64,000 bases of DNA from an uncultured Acidimicrobiales bacterium (GTDB taxonomy: Bacteria > Actinomycetota > Acidimicrobiia > Acidimicrobiales > SZUA-35). The stretch is taken from the NCBI GenBank assembly GCA_937922045.1, contig CAKZXA010000054.1:1-64000 (forward strand), written 5' to 3'. Position 1 is the first letter of the stretch. Each line of letters starts with the position of its first letter. The notes beneath the pieces were generated by a model, which was not told where the DNA came from, made no database searches, and worked only from the letters and a program-made list of their open reading frames with translations. Both the position numbers and the translations under genes were made by a program. Below are positions 52,799-62,046 of the stretch, piece after piece.

Positions 52799-55700
52799 AT
52801 GCGTTCTCGTCTTTTTCTTTGTCTGTTTTTGGTGTTCGCTCTGTGTGTTTCTGTTGTTGCACCAGCATCAGCTCAGCCGGAGGTCGAACCTCCGCCGGAA
52901 GTGGATGCGTTCGATCCGGCCACGGCGGAGAGCCCCCCGCCTCCGGCCGATGGCGAGACGCATCCCGATGCAGCGGCCGCGGCCGAGCAGGGTTTCGATT
53001 TTGACGGTACGAGCCTCGACGTTGAGCCGTCCAGCGATCCTGGTGCCGTGGTTGCTGGGCCAGGACCGACAGACCTCACTGATGATGGCTCGGATATGGC
53101 CAGCCGGAATCCTGAGTCGTCGAATGTGCCCGAATGGGCCAAGCGTGGCCTAAACAACCTGAGTGAAGAGGCGGCGGTCATGCCGTCGGCCGTTGCACCA
53201 GGGCGGCGTGTCAGGTTTGAGCCGGGGACAAGCGGCGAGTCGGCGCCCGCGACCGCTGGGTTAGTGGACGATGCTACTGAGGAACCCGACGAGGTTGGCG
53301 CATTGTCGGCGATCCGTCTCGTGCGTCCTGATGGCGATAGCAGCATCGGCGTGACCCTCGAAACCATCGATGATGGCACGACGAGGGAGCTGTCGAACGC
53401 TGGGCTAGCTTTTCGCATGGAAACCGATCGGTCTGTCGGCCGTGGTCGTCCGATAGTCCCGGCGCCCCGCAAAGGCGACGGCGGTCGGCCGAGTGTTGAC
53501 ATTGGGCCGCGCAGTGGCTGGGAGTTGCACATAAAGCTTGATCTGTTCGTCGAGACGATGCACGACCCGACGTCTCTTCAGTTTGAGGTCAGCTATGGCT
53601 GCAGTCCATCAGGTAAATGCAAAGCTGCTCAGGATCTCCCAACTCGTATCGATGAAGAAGCGGGCCTTGCCGTTGTTGAACTCCCAGCGAATGTGATGGC
53701 TTCGCTAGCGAGGTCCGGAAACGGGAATCGCCAAGATGCCAGGGTCGAGCCGAATACCCCTTCTACGACGTCGACCGCGGCTGATGATGCGGTTGGCGAT
53801 GTAACCACTACAACCGAAACCTCAACTACAGGGCAGACCTCGACCACCACCACCACCACGTCGCCGTCGACAACATCCGAGACGACGACAACTGAAACGA
53901 CGACGTCCACGACGTCCGAAACCACGTCTACCACTAACGGGTCCAACGATGATGCTGCTGGTTCGGATGAGAGCGCTCTTGCGGTTGACGGCCTCTTGGG
54001 TGTGTCTGGAGTTCCAGCTGGATCATCGTTCTCAAGGGGAGTGTCGCTACGCCCGGCATTGGAACTAGAGACTGCTGACACGGGGATTCTCTTCGTCGCC
54101 CAAGAGGGAGGCGATCGTTATAGCGCATCGAAGTTCGAGTCATTGGCAACCTGGCAGGTCGGTTTGCAGACTGGTCACGCTGAACTTTCGTACAACATGC
54201 CGGTGCCCGAGGGGCTTGGCTACACGCCGAACGTTTCTTTCTCGTACTCATCGGGTTCGGTCGATGGGTTGAACAACACAACCAATGATCAGGTCTCAAA
54301 GGTGGGTGTGGGCTGGTCGGAGTCGACGGCAGTGATCAGCCGGGCGATCATGAACTACAGCCCGACATCGAAGAATCTGACACCGGTCTCCGGTAATCGC
54401 CATGATGGCTTCAGTCTGTCGTTCAACGGTGTTTCGGGCCCGCTGGTTCGAGTCACTACCAGCGATACCGGCAGCACACACCCTCAGGTTTCGGGGGCGA
54501 AGTTCTGGGAGTATCGCCTCCAGGAGAAGAACGATTGGCGGGTTCGTCGAGTCGAGGCCCTATCGGCGGGAGCCTTCAACGGCGATGCGTGGTCGACGTG
54601 GTGGGAGATCACCACCGGTGACGGCACGCTCTTCACGTTTGGCCGCGAGTACGCGTTCAAGCCAACCGGTGGGTCCGGCGTTGCCACCACTCGCCCTCGC
54701 AGCACGGACTGGTCTCGCAACCTCAAGTCGCTGCAGGCTGTGCCGCTGTACTTCGATGATGGCACTCGCAACGGCGTGGACTGCGGCCAGGTTGATGGCT
54801 ACTGCATGGCTGGTCTGGCTTGGTATCTCGATCAGGTGGTCGACACCTCGGGCAATCAGGCTACGTTCCAGTACACGACCGAGACCAATCGCATCAGGAC
54901 GGTCGTGAACGGCCAAACCTATGCGCAGACGACGGCCTATGATCGCGATGTTGCGCTCGATTGGATCGACTACGGACGAAAGTTCGGTGAGAGCCCGTTG
55001 GGTTGGACGGCCAGCTTCCCGTTCCGCGTCAACTTCTCCTATGAGGATCGCAAGCTCAGCAACGGTGCGTGGGCCGACGTGCCCACCAACCTTGATTGCA
55101 CGTCGTCGACGACCTGTTCGGAGCAAACGCCATCGTTCTATAGCAAGAAGCGGATGCGTGGTGTGTCGGTGTACACCGGGAATCAGGGCAACTGGAAGTA
55201 CGGCTGGGCCTTGAATCACTCCTATCCGCAACCGCCCGATCCGGCGTCAGCGGATCGTCTCTGGCTGAGCAACTTCGACCGGTTCTACTACGGGAAGACG
55301 TCGTTCGAACCGATCTTCCTCGACAACCGGGTGAACCCTTCGGGGTCGAAGAAGCAGGCGGCCCGGGTAAAGCAGATGCGTACCGCTAACGGTGGTCTTG
55401 TCACCTTTACTTACGGACAGTCTCACCCGCCCACTAACAACTCGAGCGACTACTGCTATCGCCTGAGTACCGATGGCACCCGTAGGCAGTGCGATATGTA
55501 TCCGGCGTGGGACGTTAACCCGTATCAGTCTGGCATTGTTTGGTGGCATAAGTGGAAGGTCACCAAGCAGGAGGTCAATGCTCGCTGGGGTGGGTCATCC
55601 ACGATGGCCACCACCTTTGAGTACAAGACGCCCCCAGATTTCGCTCACAAGGCGACCGGGCGTACCGCTATTGGGTTCTGGAATGACTATCGAGGCCATC

Positions 55701-58700
55701 GGCAAGTCGACGTCATCGATGCATCGGGTGTCCGAACCTCTCACTTCTTCTACACCGGCATGTACGACGACAAGAACATCAATCGGTCGACCGAGCCGGC
55801 CCGGGTTAAGAACCCCAAGGGTGAGTTGAAGAACAACGTGTTGGCTCTGCGCGGCCGGTCGCTCGGAACCATTCGCTACGCAGCCCCCGTGTCGGGGTCG
55901 GCTCCAGTCCAGTACCGCGAGACGATCGACAACTCGACAACGAACGACTATTCGACCACGCGAGCCAATGTTCCTGAACGTTTCCTTCGGTCGACCCGCG
56001 TCACATGGCAGCGCAACTCCCAAGATCACTATCAGTGGCCCGAGAATGGGTCTCGGCAGACAACCGAACAGCAGCTTCATTTCGATTGGGTTGGCCGGGT
56101 TGCGAAGGTTCGGGATCGGGGCCTTACCTCCACCCCGAACGACGATTACACCCGGTTCACCGACTACAAGAACACCTCGGATTCCTGGGTGTATTCGGTG
56201 CCGACGTTTACCGGTGCGGTCTCGTGGGACTCTTCGGCCAGCACAAGACCAGCAACCGACTACATGTCGGCCACGGCGTTCGATGTCGATGCCTTCGGTC
56301 GCACGACCAAACGTCGGGACCAGTACCAGCAGTACTCGGTCGACAAATCGCCGCTTTACGAAGACACCCGCTACAAGTACAACTCGCGTGGTCAAGTGAC
56401 AGAGGAGCGCGTGGTTGCTGGCAGCCGTGGTGGCGGCGACAAAGTCTCCTACTTTGGCTACAACGACACCTACGGGTACTTGTGGTGGCAGGATGGCCCG
56501 CTGGCTGGCACGGTCGACAAATACTCCTATCAGGTCGACCCAACGTTCGGGTCCGTCACGGTGGAGACCGATCCCAATCATCGCAAGACCTACCTGACCT
56601 ACGACAAGATCGGGCGGCTCACGTCGGTTCGCGCAGCTGGTGCACCAGAGGTTACGTCCAAGTATTCCTATGGCGTTTCACAATGGGGTATTGACTGGAC
56701 GAAAACCGAGGTCTTGCGCAACCGGTTCTCGTCGGAGAAGTTCATTCCAACCTGGGAGTTCTCCGATGGGGTCGGGCGCACCATCCAAACCCAGGAACGC
56801 CACCCATCCAACAACTCGAAGACCGTGGTGGTGTCGACTCGGTATGACAACGTTGGCCGTCTCTATGACGTGACCGAACCAAGGTGGGCTTCGGTGTCGT
56901 CGGGCACGTTCCTCAGTGAGAACTGGGGCAGTATCGGAGCAGGCTTCCACCGCTATACCTATCCGGCGTCGGTGAACACCAACGCGGGTTGCGACCGCGG
57001 CCTGAATACGGTCGTCCACTCCTACGACAAGAACCGCACATGGTGGTCGAAAACCCAGACAGCGGTATGTGGGCTGGAGTCTCGAAGCTGGGATCGCGAG
57101 TACCGCCGCACCACGTCGTTCCACAACGCTCGAGGTGACGTGGTCAAGTCGGTTAATTCCGCCGGTGAGACGGTCTCCTTCCAGTACAACGAGCGTGGCG
57201 ACATGACGAGGGCGACCGACAACGCTGGCAACCAAACCGAGTACCAGTATTGGTCGTGGAATGCCGACGGTCCTCGGAAAGTGGTCGACCCGAACCGGGG
57301 GAGCACCGAGTATGGCTATGACCGTCATGGCAGGGTCCGTGAAACCAAAGATGCTCGTGGCACTCGCCTGATTTATGGCTACGACGCAGCAGATCGGCCA
57401 ACCAATATCTGGTTTGGTCATTCGTCGGGCTCGCTAGATGTGTCGAGGTGGCGTTACGACAACGGCTACGGCAACTATGGCACGTTGGCTCAGAGCGAGC
57501 ACTGGAATCGCACCACCGATGGGGTGTCGAACGGCTTCGTTTCAGACAAGTTCACCTACGACGACCGTTATCGAGCTACCCATGTTGATCAGAAGATCAC
57601 GGGCCAGGATTGGAAGCGCACCAGCTACACCTACCTCGAAACGGGCGCGGTTGAAGATGTCGTGCACCCTGATGGCAAGACGGTGAAGAACCGTTTCGAT
57701 CGTATGGGGAGGGTGTCGTGGGTTGGGATCGATGATCACACGGCGGCCGAGTGGGTGTCGTACAACGAGCGGGGCCAGGTCGGTGGGATTCAGCGTGGTG
57801 TCAGTGGGTGGCACAACGATCTGAAGACCTTGTACCAATACGATCATCGCAATGGCCGGCTGGCCAAGGCGACGACCACTGGTCGAACCGGTCCGGTGCA
57901 GGATTTTGAGTACAAGTATCGCCGCAATGGTGAATTGTCCTCGCTTAAGGAGACTGGGCCTGGGGGCACGACTACGACGTGCTCTACGCATGATTCGGCC
58001 AAGAGATTGACGAAGGCGTGGACCCGGGTTGATGGGAACTGTGGGAACACGTCGTCGGATGGTTCAGGATTCGAGCCGTTTGAGGTTGCGTACTCCTACA
58101 ACGGTTTAGGGAACATCACCCGAGCCACGGGAACTGGCACGGTCAACGGCAACTACTCGTATTCGTCGGGTCATGTGAATGCGGCGTCGGCGGCTGGTGG
58201 TAGCACCTATTCCTACGATGCGGCCGGGAACCGGACCAAGGCAGTGGTTGGCGGCAAGGCGACCGATTCTCGCTATGACGTTCAGAATCGCCTGATCTCC
58301 ACTAGTGGTGCGGCGACGTCGCAGAATTTGTATCGGGCGTCGGGTGAGCGTGCTCGGCGGATGGTCAATGGTTCGAGTTCGTGGTATTACCGCGATGGGT
58401 TTGAGCTTGATAGCGGTAGTGGTGGCACCGTTTCGATGTCGGTTGCTGGGATGTTGGTGGCGGCTCGTGGGGCTGATCGTGAGTTGTGGTCGCAGGCTGC
58501 GGATCATTTGGGTACGCCGTCGGTTTCGGTGTCGTGGAGTGGGAATGTTGAGACTCGCCGGAACACGCCGTTTGGTGGGTTGAGGTCTGGTTTGTCGTCG
58601 GTGGCTGGTGGTCCGTCGGATCTGTCGTTTACGGGGCAGCGTGATGATGTTGGTACGGGCCTGATGTATTTCGGGGCCCGGTTTTATGATCCGGTGCTTG

Positions 58701-59449
58701 GTCAGTTCACGCAGCCTGATTCGTTGAGTGTTGATGGGTTGAATCGGTATGCGTATGTGCGTAACAGTCCTTTGAGTCTCGTTGATCCGTCTGGGTTGTG
58801 TGCTGAGGAGGTTGCTGATTCGGGTGGTTGTTATCAGTGGGGTTTGTTGGAGATTGGTTGGTCGACGCGGGCTCAGTTTGGTGATTCTCGTAATTGGGCG
58901 AATCAGGCGTATGGGTTGGCGTCGAGTAGGTCGCCGGATCCGGTCACGGTTGAGCTTGCGTCTGCGGGTTTTGGTGCGGCGGCAGCGACGACAGCGGCCA
59001 AGGTCACGGCGCCGCTTTGGAAGCGGGCGTTTAATGCGGCGAAGAATGTGTTCAAGCGCCCTAGCCGATCGACTGATAGATTTGGACGCAATGCTTCTAC
59101 TGGCCATAAAGTCGCCCCAAACGGACTAGCCGATGACTTCGCCAACCACGGCAGCGAGTTCCTTGACGACGCGACTAGGTTTCCTACATCGCGGCTGGAC
59201 ACCGGTGCGGGGACCTTCGATGTCCCGCCGCATGCGGCCAACCGCATGGCTCAGCGTGGAATCACCAATGGCAACGTCCAGGATGCGCTGACCACACAAC
59301 CGTTTGACTACTTCCATGACGGCATCTGGAAGGTCGGCTATTACGACACGGGCACGCGCGTGTTCGTTGGAACTGTCGGTGAAACGATCACAACGACGAT
59401 CAAGACGGGGCCGAACTACATCCGTAACATCCAGGCGGCAACTCCATGA
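52799..59449 (+). CDS. Secreted RHS/YD-repeat polymorphic toxin with DUF4258-like tip
   Basis: A 2216-residue protein. The signal peptide is MRSRLFLCLFLVFALCVSVV…ASA, followed by an acidic/proline region, a Thr/Ser-rich stretch (about 325-380), a SpvB/TcaC-like segment (GHAELSYNMPVPEGLGYTPN), many YD repeats (about 850-1960) and the RHS-core end (YFGARFYDPVLGQFTQPDSL, DPSGL). The variable tip starts near residue 2107 and includes HAANRMAQRGI…GTRVFVGTVG, resembling DUF4258, an RNase-like fold found in toxins. The downstream DUF2283-like gene overlaps by 4 bases and is probably the immunity gene. The N-terminal signal peptide implies Sec export. Confidence 0.88.
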   Translation: MRSRLFLCLFLVFALCVSVVAPASAQPEVEPPPEVDAFDPATAESPPPPADGETHPDAAAAAEQGFDFDGTSLDVEPSSDPGAVVAGPGPTDLTDDGSDMASRNPESSNVPEWAKRGLNNLSEEAAVMPSAVAPGRRVRFEPGTSGESAPATAGLVDDATEEPDEVGALSAIRLVRPDGDSSIGVTLETIDDGTTRELSNAGLAFRMETDRSVGRGRPIVPAPRKGDGGRPSVDIGPRSGWELHIKLDLFVETMHDPTSLQFEVSYGCSPSGKCKAAQDLPTRIDEEAGLAVVELPANVMASLARSGNGNRQDARVEPNTPSTTSTAADDAVGDVTTTTETSTTGQTSTTTTTTSPSTTSETTTTETTTSTTSETTSTTNGSNDDAAGSDESALAVDGLLGVSGVPAGSSFSRGVSLRPALELETADTGILFVAQEGGDRYSASKFESLATWQVGLQTGHAELSYNMPVPEGLGYTPNVSFSYSSGSVDGLNNTTNDQVSKVGVGWSESTAVISRAIMNYSPTSKNLTPVSGNRHDGFSLSFNGVSGPLVRVTTSDTGSTHPQVSGAKFWEYRLQEKNDWRVRRVEALSAGAFNGDAWSTWWEITTGDGTLFTFGREYAFKPTGGSGVATTRPRSTDWSRNLKSLQAVPLYFDDGTRNGVDCGQVDGYCMAGLAWYLDQVVDTSGNQATFQYTTETNRIRTVVNGQTYAQTTAYDRDVALDWIDYGRKFGESPLGWTASFPFRVNFSYEDRKLSNGAWADVPTNLDCTSSTTCSEQTPSFYSKKRMRGVSVYTGNQGNWKYGWALNHSYPQPPDPASADRLWLSNFDRFYYGKTSFEPIFLDNRVNPSGSKKQAARVKQMRTANGGLVTFTYGQSHPPTNNSSDYCYRLSTDGTRRQCDMYPAWDVNPYQSGIVWWHKWKVTKQEVNARWGGSSTMATTFEYKTPPDFAHKATGRTAIGFWNDYRGHRQVDVIDASGVRTSHFFYTGMYDDKNINRSTEPARVKNPKGELKNNVLALRGRSLGTIRYAAPVSGSAPVQYRETIDNSTTNDYSTTRANVPERFLRSTRVTWQRNSQDHYQWPENGSRQTTEQQLHFDWVGRVAKVRDRGLTSTPNDDYTRFTDYKNTSDSWVYSVPTFTGAVSWDSSASTRPATDYMSATAFDVDAFGRTTKRRDQYQQYSVDKSPLYEDTRYKYNSRGQVTEERVVAGSRGGGDKVSYFGYNDTYGYLWWQDGPLAGTVDKYSYQVDPTFGSVTVETDPNHRKTYLTYDKIGRLTSVRAAGAPEVTSKYSYGVSQWGIDWTKTEVLRNRFSSEKFIPTWEFSDGVGRTIQTQERHPSNNSKTVVVSTRYDNVGRLYDVTEPRWASVSSGTFLSENWGSIGAGFHRYTYPASVNTNAGCDRGLNTVVHSYDKNRTWWSKTQTAVCGLESRSWDREYRRTTSFHNARGDVVKSVNSAGETVSFQYNERGDMTRATDNAGNQTEYQYWSWNADGPRKVVDPNRGSTEYGYDRHGRVRETKDARGTRLIYGYDAADRPTNIWFGHSSGSLDVSRWRYDNGYGNYGTLAQSEHWNRTTDGVSNGFVSDKFTYDDRYRATHVDQKITGQDWKRTSYTYLETGAVEDVVHPDGKTVKNRFDRMGRVSWVGIDDHTAAEWVSYNERGQVGGIQRGVSGWHNDLKTLYQYDHRNGRLAKATTTGRTGPVQDFEYKYRRNGELSSLKETGPGGTTTTCSTHDSAKRLTKAWTRVDGNCGNTSSDGSGFEPFEVAYSYNGLGNITRATGTGTVNGNYSYSSGHVNAASAAGGSTYSYDAAGNRTKAVVGGKATDSRYDVQNRLISTSGAATSQNLYRASGERARRMVNGSSSWYYRDGFELDSGSGGTVSMSVAGMLVAARGADRELWSQAADHLGTPSVSVSWSGNVETRRNTPFGGLRSGLSSVAGGPSDLSFTGQRDDVGTGLMYFGARFYDPVLGQFTQPDSLSVDGLNRYAYVRNSPLSLVDPSGLCAEEVADSGGCYQWGLLEIGWSTRAQFGDSRNWANQAYGLASSRSPDPVTVELASAGFGAAAATTAAKVTAPLWKRAFNAAKNVFKRPSRSTDRFGRNASTGHKVAPNGLADDFANHGSEFLDDATRFPTSRLDTGAGTFDVPPHAANRMAQRGITNGNVQDALTTQPFDYFHDGIWKVGYYDTGTRVFVGTVGETITTTIKTGPNYIRNIQAATP
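58645..59117 (+). repeat. RHS tail homology block, copy 1 (in the intact gene)
   Basis: This 473-base segment, from GTG/GYFGARF-type coding up to the tip boundary, is repeated with few mismatches at 61327-61704. The second copy lacks bases 58696-58790. The block ends exactly where the tip sequence diverges. Confidence 0.9.
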
Positions 59450-59682
59450 AGTTCACCTACGACGAGTCCATCAACGCCGCGTACATCCAGTTGGCGAACA
59501 CGATTGGTGCGGGCGAGGTGGAGTTCACCTATCCGTGCGACCCCGCCGAGGTCGGCGGGATGATCCACCTCGACTTCAGCAAGAGTGGCGTGCTCCTGGG
59601 AATCGAGGTGCTCGGAGCCGACAAGCTCCTCCCACCGGAGTTCTTGGCCCTTGCTGGGGAGGAGTCGGAATCGGACGGCTGA
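59446..59682 (+). CDS. DUF2283-like probable immunity protein
   Basis: A 78-residue protein. MKFTYDESINAAYIQLANTI and FSKSGVLLGIEVLGADKLLP match the DUF2283 pattern ('YD…aLYI.L…G.lvGIEil.A..lL'). It overlaps the RHS stop by 4 bases, the usual layout of a toxin and its immunity gene. From general knowledge of bacterial genomes, DUF4258 and DUF2283 genes are often adjacent as presumed toxin-antitoxin pairs. Here that pair appears to be the tip and immunity of a secreted toxin. Confidence 0.78.
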   Translation: MKFTYDESINAAYIQLANTIGAGEVEFTYPCDPAEVGGMIHLDFSKSGVLLGIEVLGADKLLPPEFLALAGEESESDG

Positions 59683-60097
59683 TCCGCTTCGTTGCGGCGC
59701 TGCTTGTCAGTCTGTTCGCTCTTGGCCAGCCGGTGCTGGCCGATGTTGTCGCGCCCGCCGAGGAGTGTTGTTCGGTTGCCCCAAGCGGCGCACGGTTGGC
59801 TGGGGAGACCAGTGATGTATTGCTCAACTCGTCGCGGCAGCTTCAATCGAAATTCAAACATGCTGGTGACTTTGGGGTTGACGGAAACTACAACCGTGCG
59901 AACGCTGCCCGGTTTAGCGAAGCGCTGAACCAGCACATCAACAGGCCTCTGACGACGGCAATCGAGGGAACCTACCGTGGTAGTCCGGTGACTCACTATC
60001 TCGATCCGTTCGTCCTGACACTCACCTCAGTGGCCCCTTGCTCGAGGCCATCTCAGGATCCAACGGCGCAATTCAGCTGAGGTTTATCCCACAGTGA
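59679..60097 (+). pseudogene. Displaced toxin tip with own signal peptide, colicin-D-like, frameshifted
   Basis: A hydrophobic signal-like segment (RFVAALLVSLFALGQPVLAD) leads into LLNSSRQLQSKFKHAGDFGV, then NAARFSEALNQHI and GTYRGSPVTHYLDP. This resembles colicin-D-type tRNase tips of RHS/CDI proteins, including the lysine-rich FKHAGDFG stretch and the GTYRG…VTHY region. Around 60005-60025 the frame shifts. The continuation (HLSGPLLEAISGSNGAIQLR) ends at a TGA overlapping the next start. A CTG at 59679 may initiate; no ATG or GTG precedes the signal segment. Probably an orphan tip, now broken. Confidence 0.55.
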
Positions 60098-60695
60098 CGA
60101 TGGACGATCGAGAGTCTCAAAAAGGTATGAGCGCGGCGGAGTTCGCGGCGAAGCTTGCTTCCGACCAGGAATATGAGCGCGGACGCGCGAATTTCGAGGA
60201 GCAACTCGAAGCACAGGCAGCTGGATGGCGCAAGGCGGAGGCACCTCTTGTTGGGGACCTGCGAGCGGTTGGGGTCGATGTCGACTCGGTGTGGGATCTC
60301 GTTAACACCGACGCACCTTACCCCTCGGCGCTGCCGATTCTCATTCGCTATCTCGAAGCCGGGGACCTGCCCGACCGAGTGCTTGAGGGAGTGGGAAGGG
60401 CGCTGGCGGTTGGGCCAGCGATTGAATTCTGGGATCGTCTGGTTGAGTTGGTGCTCTCCCCGTCGAGCGAGGGCCAGGCGGAAGGGTCCGCAGTCGCTGT
60501 CGCAGCTTGCGCAACGGCTGAGCAGGTCGATGACTTGATTCGGATCGTGACTGAAACGAAACGACGACCGGAACACATTTTTTCCTTCGTCCTATTCTGA
60601 GGTTTGGGGGTGAGCGCGGCAGAGATTTGCTTGCTTCACTTGACGGGGACCCTGCGTTGGGAATTGAAGCACAAGCTCTGCTTCAAGGCGGCTAG
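60094..60695 (+). pseudogene. Helical-repeat immunity candidate for the colicin-D-like tip, frameshifted
   Basis: GTG 60094 overlaps the toxin-tip stop. The protein has HEAT-like helices: LPILIRYLEAGDLPDRVLEG, then VGRALAVGPAIEFWDRLVEL and ACATAEQVDDLIRI. The first frame stops at 60600. Adding one T to the T6 run at 60578-60583 continues it as HIFFLRPILRFGGERGRDLL…GIEAQALLQGG to 60695. Position and overlap make it the immunity partner of the preceding tip. Either a homopolymer deletion or a sequencing slip broke the frame. Confidence 0.6.
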
Positions 60696-60697
60696 TT

Positions 60698-61309
60698 GTG
60701 CCTGTTGCTCCGACATTGCCAGTTTGGGCTTCGGTTGCCACGAGGTTGCTCGTCTGCGCTGCGTTGGCGTTTGCGGCGTTTTTTGTGCCAATGCCTTTCG
60801 CAGCAGCGGAGTCGCACGGGTCGCATGCCTACACGTACGACTCGCACCCTGATACAGACGCCAGCGCTCCCGATACGGTCGATGTCGCGTGGCCGTACGA
60901 AGCCGCAAGCCGTTCGCTAGCGAATGGAGTCGTCAGGCATGTCTACGACCGCTCCGTCATCTTTGTTGCCCCACGACAGCTCAGTGCGCACGGTCAGCTA
61001 CGGGGGGGTCAAGCCACGATGATCTCGGAACTTGGCCAACGTCATGTCGCACGGCTTCGCGAGTGCTTGGATGCGTATGAGGCTGGCTGTTCGAGCCTTC
61101 AACGGTTGATCAGTAATGTGGAGTCCCTAGTCGGCCTGCTCTATGAGGAAGCTGATCCGGAATGGCTCGCTGAGCTTGAGTCCGAGTCGAACCGGCTGGA
61201 GTTCGTCAACTCGGCTGGGTCTGTTGGCCGAGGTCTGACGGATGCGGAAACGGCGGAGGTTGTTGATGCAGTCAGCCAGCTTCGTCTGATCACCGAGCCT
61301 TACGAGTAG
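60698..61309 (+). CDS. Hybrid ORF: signal-like N-terminus plus immunity-like C-terminus
   Basis: A 203-residue frame from GTG 60698. Residues 1-38 are hydrophobic and end in AAA, like a signal peptide. Residues 40-100 (…VAWPYEAASRSLANGVVRHV…) may be part of a toxin tip. The C-terminal ~95 residues (from ATG 61019, ISELGQRHVARLRECLDAYE, then EEADPEWLAEL) look like a small acidic immunity protein. A G7 run at 61002-61008 lies at the junction. It could be a decayed tip fused in frame to its immunity gene. No family name can be given. Confidence 0.4.
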   Translation: MPVAPTLPVWASVATRLLVCAALAFAAFFVPMPFAAAESHGSHAYTYDSHPDTDASAPDTVDVAWPYEAASRSLANGVVRHVYDRSVIFVAPRQLSAHGQLRGGQATMISELGQRHVARLRECLDAYEAGCSSLQRLISNVESLVGLLYEEADPEWLAELESESNRLEFVNSAGSVGRGLTDAETAEVVDAVSQLRLITEPYE

Positions 61310-61326
61310 GCAGTCAGGCCCGGCCC

Positions 61327-61704
61327 TGATGTTGGTACGGGTCTGATGTATTTCGGGGCCCGGTTTAATGATCCGGTCTGGGTTGTGTGCTGAGGAGGTT
61401 GCTGATTCGGGTGGTTGTTATCAGTGGGGTTTGTTGGAGATTGGTTGGTCGACGCGGGCTCAGTTTGGTGATTCTCGTAATTGGGCGAATCAGGCGTATG
61501 GGTTGGCGTCGGGCAGGTCGCCGGATCCGGTCACGGTTGAGCTTGCGTCTGCGGGTTTTGGTGCGGCGGCAGCGACGACAGCGGCCAAGGTCACGGCGCC
61601 GCTTTGGAAGCGGGCGTTCAACGCGGCGAAGAATGTGTTCAAGCGCCCTAGCCGATCGACTGATAGATTTGGACGCAATGCCTCTACTGGCCGGAAGGTC
61701 GCCC
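61327..61704 (+). repeat. RHS tail homology block, copy 2 (deleted, silent)
   Basis: A near-identical copy of 58645-59117 lacking 95 bases. The junction lies within GATCCGGT/GATCCGT, a short direct repeat. The lost part encodes the end of the conserved RHS core up to DPSG, and the deletion puts a stop just after the junction. Confidence 0.9.
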
Positions 61705-62046
61705 AAGTACAGGAGCGATTGTCGATGCTGGCAAGCATGGTTACTTGTTCGGGAACGTCTCGTCGAACTCGCACAACCTCCGTCGGTCGCTTCAGAACCA
61801 GCGTCAGTTGAATCGGGTAGTGTGTACGACAACACTGCTGGCAGAGATCTGCTGTCATCGCATTTCGGCGAAGTACTTGCCACCGATTCGAACATCGTTC
61901 GTACCTGGACCGATGAGTGGGGCACCCATCAGATTCGTGAGTCGATCTTCGCTGGGCCAAATGGGGTCCTGAAGTTCGAGTCATCCTGGGAAGTCACAAG
62001 TGGAGGGTTCCGACTCGAGACAGTTATCCCGTTTGGAGGTGGATGA
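61327..62046 (+). pseudogene. Orphan RHS tail with a third toxin tip, frameshifted
   Basis: After the copied RHS linker (LCAEEVADSGGCYQWGLLEI to GRNASTG) the tip diverges. Read across three frames it gives TGAIVDAGKHGYLFGNVSSN, then SHNLRRSLQNQRQLNRV and VYDNTAGRDLLSSHFGEVLA, and ends LETVIPFGGG. This is a coherent toxin-tip-like domain of roughly 110 residues. The two frame switches lie near 61703-61707 and 61817-61825, and each fits loss of one base. The family is not named here. There is no promoter or start, so it is a silent module that could replace the expressed tip by recombination in the shared linker. Confidence 0.6.

Noticed and set aside
53800-53940. Thr codon repeats (ACC/ACG/ACA) as a possible CRISPR or tandem DNA repeat
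   Set aside because: The units are irregular and encode a Thr/Ser-rich protein linker typical of secreted actinobacterial proteins; there are no spacers.
58106-59107. 333-codon Arg/Ile-rich minus-strand frame opposite the RHS tail
   Set aside because: Its composition (RRRR, TTTR strings) is that of a shadow of GT-rich RHS coding sequence, and the same pattern recurs opposite the silent copy.
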